Shown: positions 25,946-32,228 of the stretch, one piece after another | Layout of the letters: every line of letters starts with the position of its first letter | Numbering within the stretch: position 1 is the stretch's first letter | Source: Candidatus Kaiserbacteria bacterium | GTDB taxonomy: Bacteria; Patescibacteriota; Minisyncoccia; Phycocordibacterales; UBA918 | DNA: 38,398 nt | Direction of reading: 5' to 3' | Assembly (NCBI GenBank): GCA_024653575.1 | Contig: JANLIJ010000161.1 | Coordinates: 1 to 38,398 of the forward strand | Notes under the pieces: generated by a model | The model's database searches: none | The model's input: only the letters and a program-made list of their open reading frames with translations | Told to the model about the DNA's origin: nothing | Translations under genes and position numbers: made by a program

Positions 25946-26191
25946 GTAAGTACGCCTATTGGGGGTACACAATCCATTCATGTGAGGAGTGTGTGTCGCC
26001 GGTTGGACACGTTCATGCCGCAAGTGCTTACAGCCGAGCACTGTCTGGTGGGCGTAGTACATTGATAGTAAACATTAGGGAGGTGGAGACTCTCATGTTT
26101 ACGGAGTGCACAAATATATACTGGAAAGAGCACCAGTTAAGCACTACTCATTATTCAGAGTCAATGTATTGATTAATACAACGTAAAGCCT
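25946..26191 (+). ncRNA. structured 5' leader candidate upstream of the 26192 gene
   Basis: About 245 non-coding bases with five local hairpins: GTAC(G)CC/GG(G)GTAC at 25950-25968; GTGTC/GACAC at 25993-26010; AGTGCT/AGCACT at 26023-26042; GTAAACAT/ATGTTTAC at 26068-26102 with an inner GGGAG/CTCTC; and ACTGG/CCAGT at 26120-26137. The segment looks more G+C-rich and less repetitive than the DNA before it. I do not recognise a known riboswitch, RNase P, SRP or tmRNA core. It could be a cis-acting stabilising leader for an abundant surface protein, or a separate small RNA. Confidence 0.4.
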
Positions 26192-27331
26192 ATGATTCAC
26201 ACGGAAAAGACCGTGCGAACTCTTCAGGCTGTTGCGATGTCGGTTGGTTTGGCACTATTCCTTTGGAGTACAGGCCTCCCAGCATTACTCCTCCAAGCGG
26301 AGGCGGCATCAATCACGAACGCAAGTGATACGCTGAGTAATTCAGCACCATCAGTGACCTCAAACCACACGATTGCCTTTACTACGCTAAATGGTATGAC
26401 AATCGGACAAAACTTTACCGTGACCTTCGCATCACAGTTTGACACCTCAGCGGTGACAATCAACGATGTAGACCTCAGTGTAGCTGCTGCCGATCAAACG
26501 ATCGTAGATGGTGCATCAGTGGCTGGTCAATGGGGAGTTGCGGGTTTGGGGACTGACGCGATTACATTTACCACACCTACAGATGCAGGAGTCGGATCTT
26601 CAACAGCAATTGTTGTGAAGATTGGATCAAATGCAACTGGTGGTACGATTCGAATCGTGAATCCAAGTGCTACAACGTCCTATGCAATTGATGTTGCGGG
26701 GACAATGCAGGACTCAGGACAGATGCGTGTTGCAATTGTTGATCAGGTTACCGTGTCAGCGAGTGTCGATACGTCACTCACATTTTCAGTTACCGGAGTT
26801 AATCCTCTACAAACTGTAAATGGAAGCCCTACTACAACAATCGCTACATCAACACCGACAACACTTCCATTTGGAACACTTCCAGTGGGAACATCACGTA
26901 CACTTGCACATGATCTCACTGTCGCCACTAACGCCTCACAAGGCTATACGGTGACGATACAGCAGACCGGTGATTTGCAATCAACAACTGGTGCAACTAT
27001 CGATGGATTCATTGATGGTGCAGATACTGCAACGCCAACAGCGTGGCAGGGACCAGCAACATTAATTGCAAACCCTGATACGTATGGACACTGGGGTATT
27101 ACCTCAGAGGACTATGCGTCAACATCTCGTGCCGTTGAATTTTCAAGTGACACGTGGGTATCAGGAAGTACGACACCTATCGCAGTTATGGGCCACGATG
27201 GCCCAGCTGACGGCCTTACAGCTGGTTCAGGTGCTACACGAGTCGGTTATCAAGTTCAAATATCAGCATTGCAAGAAGCGGGTGACGACTATACAACGAC
27301 ACTTCGCTACGTAGCAACGCCGACGTTCTAA
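26192..27331 (+). CDS. secreted surface protein, possible major envelope protein
   Basis: The protein has 379 residues. A long signal or membrane segment lies at about 10-38 ('VAMSVGLALFLWSTGLPALLL', then 'AEAAS'). The mature part is rich in Thr/Ala/Ser/Gly and almost free of Lys and Cys, as in S-layer-like proteins. A first beta domain (about 40-190) contains 'GMTIGQNFTVTFASQFDTSAVT' and 'TDAGVGSSTAIVVKIGSN', typical of proteins listing spectral-like tension/extent strands. The second (about 195-379) has 'ATNASQGYTVTIQQTGDL', faintly WxL-like but lacking the WxL motif, and ends 'YTTTLRYVATPTF', a C-terminal beta strand. It is monocistronic: a structured leader of several hundred bases comes before it and a strong terminator after. 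That arrangement suits high expression, but this is inference. No Shine-Dalgarno precedes the ATG. Confidence 0.85.
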   Translation: MIHTEKTVRTLQAVAMSVGLALFLWSTGLPALLLQAEAASITNASDTLSNSAPSVTSNHTIAFTTLNGMTIGQNFTVTFASQFDTSAVTINDVDLSVAAADQTIVDGASVAGQWGVAGLGTDAITFTTPTDAGVGSSTAIVVKIGSNATGGTIRIVNPSATTSYAIDVAGTMQDSGQMRVAIVDQVTVSASVDTSLTFSVTGVNPLQTVNGSPTTTIATSTPTTLPFGTLPVGTSRTLAHDLTVATNASQGYTVTIQQTGDLQSTTGATIDGFIDGADTATPTAWQGPATLIANPDTYGHWGITSEDYASTSRAVEFSSDTWVSGSTTPIAVMGHDGPADGLTAGSGATRVGYQVQISALQEAGDDYTTTLRYVATPTF

Positions 27332-27349
27332 GCAACAGACTAAGAGTGT

Positions 27350-27385
27350 GAAAAACCCTATCTCCCACCACGAGACGGGTTTTTC
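27350..27385 (+). terminator. terminator after the 26192 gene
   Basis: GAAAAACCC (27350-27358) pairs with GGGTTTTTC (27377-27385) across an 18-base loop, giving a 9-bp stem whose right arm supplies the T-run. The right arm overlaps the left arm of the 20-bp palindrome that follows, so the two structures compete. Confidence 0.7.
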
Positions 27386-27422
27386 ATTTTCTCGATGGCT
27401 CTGCCATCGAGAAAATGAAAAA
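27380..27422. repeat. 20-bp perfect palindrome with 3-base loop
   Basis: TTTTTCATTTTCTCGATGGC (27380-27399) and its exact reverse complement (27403-27422) are separated only by TCT. It is the strongest hairpin in the window and would act as a bidirectional structure. Confidence 0.9.
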
Positions 27423-27452
27423 TCCGGCTCGTCCCACGATGACGGGTGCCCA

Positions 27453-27481
27453 AAAAATAAGGAGCGAAGCGACATATTTTT
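27453..27481. repeat. hairpin 1 with GAGCGAAGCGAC loop
   Basis: The stem is AAAAATA (27453-27459) and TATTTTT (27475-27481). The loop contains GAGCGAAGCGAC at 27462-27473. It is paired with the next feature, which has the same loop and an unrelated stem. Confidence 0.7.
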
Positions 27482-27495
27482 CGAGGCCGTGGCCT

Positions 27496-27527
27496 AGAAG
27501 TTAACGAGCGAAGCGACTATAACTTCT
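27496..27527. repeat. hairpin 2 with GAGCGAAGCGAC loop
   Basis: The stem is AGAAGTTA (27496-27503) and TAACTTCT (27520-27527). The loop contains GAGCGAAGCGAC at 27506-27517, identical to hairpin 1. A related GCGAAGCG core forms the tip of the palindrome at 15817-15833. Confidence 0.75.
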
Positions 27528-27532
27528 GGTCT

Positions 27533-27565
27533 GTCTCCTTTTTCTTTCACAATGAAAAAGGAGAC
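27533..27565. repeat. 12-bp perfect hairpin
   Basis: GTCTCCTTTTTC (27533-27544) pairs with GAAAAAGGAGAC (27554-27565) across the 9-base loop TTTCACAAT. It lies immediately before the first 68-bp direct repeat. Confidence 0.85.
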
Positions 27566-27570
27566 CATAA

Positions 27571-27638
27571 CAAAATTTTATTCCTAATAAATTTTGTGAC
27601 GCATCACTCCAACGCAATTTATAGTTCAGCATGGTGCG
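27571..27638. repeat. 68-bp direct repeat, copy 1
   Basis: It is identical to 27681-27748 except at two positions (T/C changes near the end). It contains the bulged inverted repeat CAAAATTT...AAATTTTG at its left end. The spacing from copy to copy is 110 bp. Confidence 0.9.
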
Positions 27639-27680
27639 CTGATGCGCCCCATACAGCGACTATATTTTCTGAGCCCGTCG

Positions 27681-27748
27681 CAAAATTTTATTCCTAATAA
27701 ATTTTGTGACGCATCACTCCAACGCAATTCATAGTCCAGCATGGTGCG
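27681..27748. repeat. 68-bp direct repeat, copy 2
   Basis: Second copy of the element at 27571-27638. This copy is framed by CGTCGC (27676-27681) and GCGACG (27746-27751), which could close the whole element as a stem; copy 1 lacks that frame. A 14-base GCTCGTCCCACGAT also occurs twice, at 27427-27440 and 27788-27801, bracketing the hairpin/repeat block from 27453 onward. Confidence 0.9.
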
Positions 27749-27842
27749 ACGACACAAAATATGAGTGACCCAATTCCTAGTTTCCTAGCTCGTCCCACGA
27801 TTTTTTATACACCCTCCATGCATGTGAGTGCACGCAAACTCT

Positions 27843-27851
27843 TGCTATACT
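27843..27851 (+). promoter_or_regulatory. extended -10 element before the cohesin operon
   Basis: TGCTATACT (TG at 27843-27844, TATACT at 27846-27851) lies 12 bases before the ATG at 27864, giving a near-leaderless transcript. It matches the TGTTATACT element at 17257. No clear -35 element is seen. Confidence 0.4.
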
Positions 27852-27863
27852 ATGTTTATATAT

Positions 27864-28880
27864 ATGAGGTGGACATTTTTCATTCAGGGTTTTTGGTTTG
27901 CATTGTTATTCTTAGTACAACCTCTTGCTGTGCATGGAGCACTTCTCTATTTTGACCCCGCAAGTACTGATGTGTATAGAGGTGATAGCGTTACACTTTC
28001 ACTCAGGCTCGATACTGATGAAGGGGAGTGTATCAACACTATTGACGCCACTGTCCACTATGACGAGTCCGTTCGTGCGGTTGATATTTCGAGGGGAGAC
28101 TCTATTTTGAATATATGGGTTGAGGATCCCGTTATCGATGAATCAGCGCATACTATTAAATTTGCTGGGGGTATTCCTGGCGGATACTGTGGTCGCATTC
28201 CTGGAGACCCAAGTCTCACCAATGTTATCTTGAAACTCGTATTCCGCTCACCCGGCTTTAGTATAGGAGGTGGAGACAGCCAGTCAGCACGTGTTTGGGT
28301 GGATGAGAACGTGCAAGTGCTTCTTCATGATGGGTATGGAACAAATGCTGACACAAAACTGCAGGACGCGCTCATTAATTTAATGAGTACCCCAGGGACA
28401 AACGTTTCTGATACATGGAGGAGTGATGTTGGAGGAGACGCTGATTTGCCGTCAGATTTTAGTATCACTTTAACAAAAGATGACACAGCTTTTAGTGGAC
28501 GATATTTTGTTGTATTCAATTCCAGTGACAAACAGTCAGGTATTGATCACTATGAAATAATGGAAGAGCCATTTTCAGAATTCTTTGCCTTCGCATGGGG
28601 AAGGGCAGACGCACCATGGGTACGGGTAGAGAGTCCTTATGTACTCGAGGACCAAACGCTCAACAGTACTATTCGTATAAAGGCTATCGATAAAGCAGGA
28701 AATGAGCGCATCGCAACTCTTGTCCCCGATACTGCCTTACGAAGCATGTCGCAGGATGCACTGATCACAACCATTGTTGCCGTTGGTGTAATTGGATTGC
28801 TTAGTACACTCATTGTGTATGGGTTGTGGAAACGGCGGCAGCGTGTTCTTGAAAACTCTAATAAAATTGATAATGAGTAA
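27864..28880 (+). CDS. membrane-anchored cohesin-domain protein A
   Basis: I chose ATG 27864 (MRWTFF, 338 residues). Upstream in-frame starts (GTG 27828, ATG 27852) fall on or before the -10-like TATACT. The signal peptide is about 1-25. A cohesin-like domain spans about 26-170: 'LYFDPAST.VYRGDSVTLSLRLD', 'INTIDATVHYD', 'ILNIWVEDP', 'IKFAGGIPGGYCG', 'LLHDGYGTNAD'. A beta-rich region follows (about 185-290, with 'SGIDHYEIMEEP'), then a membrane helix at about 298-321 and a short basic tail KRRQR. The cohesin therefore faces outward from the membrane. It overlaps the next gene by 8 bases (28873-28880). Cohesins bind dockerins; candidates are encoded at 24617 and 31290. Cohesin assignment is by pattern and alignment to the two neighbours. 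Confidence 0.85.
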   Translation: MRWTFFIQGFWFALLFLVQPLAVHGALLYFDPASTDVYRGDSVTLSLRLDTDEGECINTIDATVHYDESVRAVDISRGDSILNIWVEDPVIDESAHTIKFAGGIPGGYCGRIPGDPSLTNVILKLVFRSPGFSIGGGDSQSARVWVDENVQVLLHDGYGTNADTKLQDALINLMSTPGTNVSDTWRSDVGGDADLPSDFSITLTKDDTAFSGRYFVVFNSSDKQSGIDHYEIMEEPFSEFFAFAWGRADAPWVRVESPYVLEDQTLNSTIRIKAIDKAGNERIATLVPDTALRSMSQDALITTIVAVGVIGLLSTLIVYGLWKRRQRVLENSNKIDNE

Positions 28881-30615
28881 TCACACTACATGGCGTGTCC
28901 TCTTGCTTTCAATCACCTGTCTGTGCTTGTTTCCTTTTTCAAATACTGCTGAAGCTGCGGTACTTAAACTAAACCCGAATACAGGTGTTTATTCGGCGGG
29001 AAAATCTTTTACGGTGTCCATTGTTCTGAACACTGAAGGAAAACCCGTGAACGCTGCAGATGGTCAACTTTCATTCAGTCCGCAAGAACTACAGGTTGTA
29101 TCGATATCTCGAGCGAGTTCCATCTTTAATCTATGGACTGAGGAGCCATCTTTTTCTAACGCGCGGGGAACAATCACATTCAGTGGCGGTTCTCCTTCAG
29201 GATACAAAGGTGCCAGTGGTTCAATTGCTGTAATCACATTTAGATCACTCGGCGCGGGAACACCAAAGGTGACTTTTTCAAATGGCTCTGCGCTCGCAGC
29301 TGACGGAATGGGGACAAATGTACTCACTGCAATGAACGGTGGCACATATACGATTGCTGCAGAGAGTGTCAGTCCTGCTCCTGAATACATTCCTCCTGCA
29401 AATACACCAAAAGCTCCAGTTGTTACCTCGAGCACGCATCCAGACGAATCTGTTTGGTACAAAGAGAAGAGTGCCAATCTCGCGTGGACACTCCCTGATG
29501 ACGTTACTGCAGTTCGTGTAATTCTTGATGACAATGCGGGCACTGTCCCGACAAAAGTCTATGACGAACCAATTACTGAAAAGACGATTGAGGATTTGCC
29601 TGAAGGAACTTCATACTTTCATATTCAATTCAAAAACGGTGAGGGGTGGGGCAAAATTACTCACTTCAAACTTTCAGTCGATACAGAGACCCCAAAGAAT
29701 TTTGTCGTGAGCGAAGAAGATGGGGAAAACTTGAGCAACCCAAAACGGGTTCTCGTGTTTACCGCTGAGGACACCTCACCGCTCCTTAACTATAGAATCC
29801 AAATTGATGGCAAAGACCCACTTGATTTTAAGGATCTAGAGCAGACAAGTAAATATGCACTTGACCAACTTTTGCCCGGATACCACACGATTACTGTTGA
29901 GGCTTTTGATAGTGCAGGCAATTCAACAGTCGCAAATTATTCCTTGACAGTTTCAACGTTTGAAAAACCTATTTTTATTGATTATCCAACGAGAGTCAAT
30001 ACTGAGGTAATTCCAGCAATTAAGGGTAAGACACGCCCGCAGTCATCAGTAGCGATTACTGTCAGTGAAGCAAGTGGTGCTCGTATTGCAAATGCAGATG
30101 AGGGCACGCGTACCTATACAGTCACGAGCAACGATAGTGGTGAGTTCATCTTTATTCCAGATGGGCCGTTCATAGAAGGTGTCTATGTCATACGAGCTAT
30201 TGCAACAGATTCGTTTGGCAGTATGAGTGAAGAGTCAGACGAGATACGCCTCATTGTTGAAGTCCCGGGGTACATTGCAATTGGTTCGGTAGTAGTGAGC
30301 ATCCTCTCAGTGCTGGTGCCTGCGGTCAGTCTTATACTCGTATTGCTTTTTGGGACGTGGTATCTTTGGCACAAACTCATTGTGTGGAAGCGACGTGTGC
30401 GAAAGGAAACCCTTGAGGCTGAGGAGCGTTTGACTCTTGAGTTCGATGGTTTGGTGAAGAATCTCCATGAACATGTGACAGAACTCAAAGAATCACGCAA
30501 AAATAAATTAACAAAAGCAGAATCAGAATTAATTGCAAAGATTGAGGATGATCTTTCACTTGCACGGAAGAAGATTGGAAAGGAAATTGAGGATATAGAA
30601 GGTGTAATCAAATAA
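28873..30615 (+). CDS. membrane-anchored cohesin-domain protein B with cytoplasmic coiled coil
   Basis: I chose ATG 28873 (MSNHTTW, 580 residues), because the longer frame from 28792 lies inside the upstream gene and lacks a signal peptide. The signal peptide is about 1-28 (ending 'NTAEAA'). The cohesin-like domain is about 29-160 ('LKLNPNTGVYSAGKSFTVSI', 'SSIFNLWTEEP', 'ITFSGGSPSGYKG', 'AADGMGTN'). A Pro-rich linker, fibronectin/Ig-like domains (about 185-460) and a long hydrophobic segment at about 466-500 follow. The last 80 residues are highly charged and heptad-like ('LEAEERLTLEFDGLVKNLHEHVTELKES', shown in part), predicted to be a cytoplasmic coiled coil. It would link an external cohesin to the inside of the cell. 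Translational overlap with genes on both sides marks one operon. Confidence 0.88.
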   Translation: MSNHTTWRVLLLSITCLCLFPFSNTAEAAVLKLNPNTGVYSAGKSFTVSIVLNTEGKPVNAADGQLSFSPQELQVVSISRASSIFNLWTEEPSFSNARGTITFSGGSPSGYKGASGSIAVITFRSLGAGTPKVTFSNGSALAADGMGTNVLTAMNGGTYTIAAESVSPAPEYIPPANTPKAPVVTSSTHPDESVWYKEKSANLAWTLPDDVTAVRVILDDNAGTVPTKVYDEPITEKTIEDLPEGTSYFHIQFKNGEGWGKITHFKLSVDTETPKNFVVSEEDGENLSNPKRVLVFTAEDTSPLLNYRIQIDGKDPLDFKDLEQTSKYALDQLLPGYHTITVEAFDSAGNSTVANYSLTVSTFEKPIFIDYPTRVNTEVIPAIKGKTRPQSSVAITVSEASGARIANADEGTRTYTVTSNDSGEFIFIPDGPFIEGVYVIRAIATDSFGSMSEESDEIRLIVEVPGYIAIGSVVVSILSVLVPAVSLILVLLFGTWYLWHKLIVWKRRVRKETLEAEERLTLEFDGLVKNLHEHVTELKESRKNKLTKAESELIAKIEDDLSLARKKIGKEIEDIEGVIK

Positions 30616-30616
30616 A

Positions 30617-31279
30617 ATGAAAGATAGAATTCAAAACCATGCAGTCATCGCGTCAGCCCTCTTGTTTTTTGTTGTTACAATTCTCGTAGGTGTGTGGCTT
30701 GTTCACTTTAATCAGCGTGAATTAGAAACATCATTGCGGGCTTCGCTCGAGTTGAAGGAAATGCGCCTGCAGGAACTTGCTGATATTACAGACAGGAACG
30801 GCGCAGATGAAATTGTTACTAAGATTATTGCTGACTGCTCACGGAGACCAGAATTTGAATCATTACTTGTCCGTCTCTCAGAACTCAACGGAAAGGAGTT
30901 GTTGACACTGCAAAATCTTGAAGACGCATGTGGTGGTTTTTATGCAGAACGAAAGGCGCTCATGGTATCAAAGCTCGAGCAAGAGTTTCAGAATTACTCT
31001 GAAACAGTGAAATTCCTCCTTCTCCTCACCTCACATGACTCAACCTCGTACCGTATAGCTGATTGGAATGCTCTCGTCACACTTGAGCAGGAACGGAGCG
31101 ACCTTCTCACTGAACAGAGGGTGTTACAGGAGGAAATCATTACGGCGCTCATGCAGGGGTCATTAGTTCAGAGTGCTCGAGTACAAGATCTTGTCCATGA
31201 GGCACAGGAGATTGCTGAACTTCTTACTGTTCACGATAGGCAAATAGACGAAAAGAGAGATGCCTTGAAGGTGCCCTAG
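30617..31279 (+). CDS. single-pass membrane coiled-coil protein
   Basis: The protein has 220 residues and starts one base after the upstream stop. One membrane helix lies at about residues 10-30 ('VIASALLFFVVTILVGVWLVHF'), followed by Glu/Leu/Arg-rich helical sequence to the end ('LELKEMRLQELADI', 'VTLEQERSDLLTEQRVLQEEI'). Two Cys residues occur in the first half (ADCSRR, EDACGG). I recognise no family. With the charged side of the helix N-terminal ('MKDRIQNH'), the coiled coil should be outside the membrane. It sits between two cohesin genes in the same operon, so it may be a spacer or assembly partner (inferred). GAAGGTG 11 bases upstream may be its ribosome site. Confidence 0.85.
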   Translation: MKDRIQNHAVIASALLFFVVTILVGVWLVHFNQRELETSLRASLELKEMRLQELADITDRNGADEIVTKIIADCSRRPEFESLLVRLSELNGKELLTLQNLEDACGGFYAERKALMVSKLEQEFQNYSETVKFLLLLTSHDSTSYRIADWNALVTLEQERSDLLTEQRVLQEEIITALMQGSLVQSARVQDLVHEAQEIAELLTVHDRQIDEKRDALKVP

Positions 31280-31289
31280 TTAGTTGTCT

Positions 31290-32030
31290 ATGATACAAAA
31301 ATTTTTGCTCTTATTTTCAATACGACCAAGAGACAGAAAATTTGATACTGTTCGATATGCTTTTCCAATTGTGGTCATCGCTACAATCTTTGCTGGCCTC
31401 GCATCCATCGCAACGGAGAACAGCTCATACGTCACCATCAGTTCTCCATTGACTACCATTTCCCGCGACCAAGAATTTTTCATTGATGTTTCAATTTCTG
31501 CACACGTTCCAATCAATGCAATTGACCTGGTAATATCATATTCTGAAAAGACACTTGATGTGCTTGCGATTGATACCGGAACATCGGTCATAACACTTTG
31601 GACAGAGAACCCATACGCGGAGAACGGAAAAATATATTTGCGTGGTGGTACCTTCAGGAAGGGCTTCCTTGGTGAGCATGAGGTTGCGCGAATTAAAGTG
31701 CGCGCCAAAGAGGCCGGTGAAGCACGGTTCTTTGTGAGCGGAACTGAATTTATTGCGGGGGATGGCCTCGGAACTCCGGTAACTGCAGTAGAATCAGAAC
31801 ATAATGAACTCAAAATTGCGGTGCTTGGTGATGATCGTGGAGTTATATCGGGTGAGGCAACCATTTCTCTTGTGACCGATACCGATGGCGATGGAGACGT
31901 TGATTTGGGCGACATTAGTGACTTTATGACTGCGTGGCTTACACGAACGAATATGTATGATTTTAATCATGACGGAAAAATGACTTTTAGAGATTTTTCG
32001 ATACTTCTTGCAGATTCTTTCCTTCGATAG
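31290..32030 (+). CDS. membrane-anchored cohesin-dockerin protein
   Basis: The ATG at 31290 gives 246 residues; an in-frame TTG at 31284 is the alternative. The N-terminal membrane helix or uncleaved signal is at about 20-42. A cohesin-like domain spans about 46-185 ('ISRDQEFFIDVSISAHVPINAID', 'VITLWTENP', 'IYLRGGTFRKGFLG', 'AGDGLGTP'). A C-terminal dockerin lies at about 194-246 with loops DTDGDGDVDLGD and DFNHDGKMTFRD, the second followed by 'FSILLADSF' as in the 24617 dockerin. One chain carrying both partner domains could chain up with itself or bridge the other two cohesin proteins. It is the last gene of the operon; a palindromic repeat follows. The Gly-rich cellulosomal linkers are absent. 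Confidence 0.9.
   Translation: MIQKFLLLFSIRPRDRKFDTVRYAFPIVVIATIFAGLASIATENSSYVTISSPLTTISRDQEFFIDVSISAHVPINAIDLVISYSEKTLDVLAIDTGTSVITLWTENPYAENGKIYLRGGTFRKGFLGEHEVARIKVRAKEAGEARFFVSGTEFIAGDGLGTPVTAVESEHNELKIAVLGDDRGVISGEATISLVTDTDGDGDVDLGDISDFMTAWLTRTNMYDFNHDGKMTFRDFSILLADSFLR
31872..32027 (+). other. dockerin domain of the cohesin-dockerin protein
   Basis: Two calcium-loop motifs, D-T-D-G-D-G-D-V-D-L-G-D and D-F-N-H-D-G-K-M-T-F-R-D, about 31 residues apart. The first half departs from the FSIL helix start ('ISDFMTAWL'), while the second keeps it ('FSILLADSF'). The two faces are therefore less symmetric than in the 24617 dockerin. Confidence 0.88.
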
Positions 32031-32041
32031 TGGGTAGTGCC

Positions 32042-32092
32042 TAGTACTTAGAACTTAGCACTAAGTATTAAAAATTATGTACTAAGTTACTA
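32042..32092. repeat. palindromic short-unit repeat after the cohesin operon
   Basis: TAGTACTTAG (32042-32051) pairs with CTAAGTTACTA (32082-32092) with one bulged base. Inside, ACTTAG (32053-32058) and CTAAGT (32061-32066) form another inverted pair. It is built of degenerate CTTAG/CTAAG units, analogous to the repeat after the dockerin gene at 25745-25898. Likely a transcript-end structure or a decayed repeat family. The rest of 32031-32228 holds no gene. Confidence 0.6.
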
Positions 32093-32228
32093 AGCACCAC
32101 GTACTAACCTAGAGCTGTTGATAAATGTGTGGATAGTGCTGGGATTAGTTGTTACTATTGTATATACAGGCACATTGGGTAAACTCGTACGGCAAAAGAG
32201 TCCCTGAAAGTGTGTTTGTACGTAGAGT

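Noticed and set aside
25865-26062. 65-codon minus-strand frame in the leader region
   Set aside because: No recognisable protein features and it lies across the inverted repeat and leader hairpins; weaker than the RNA interpretation.
26192-27331. type IV pilin
   Set aside because: No prepilin G-FTxxE-type motif; the N-terminal hydrophobic part looks like a secretory signal ending in AEAAS.
27263-27475. 70-codon minus-strand frame over the terminator
   Set aside because: It crosses the perfect palindrome and the 3' end of the 26192 gene; translation is compositionally odd and has no ribosome site.
27571-27748. possible CRISPR-like repeats
   Set aside because: Only two 68-bp copies with a 42-bp gap, no third unit and no cas gene in the window.
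27828-27863. GTG start at 27828 for the first cohesin gene
   Set aside because: It would add a non-hydrophobic leader and lies upstream of the -10-like TATACT; ATG 27864 gives a standard signal peptide.
28792-28872. longer N-terminus for cohesin protein B
   Set aside because: The extension is encoded within the membrane helix and tail of the upstream gene in another frame, and it lacks a signal peptide; ATG 28873 is followed by one.
32118-32166. standard promoter upstream of 32229 (TTGATA with TACTAT or TATATA)
   Set aside because: Spacings of 29 or 37 bases are incompatible with a normal -35/-10 pair; TGTATATACA is simply palindromic. Not enough to call.
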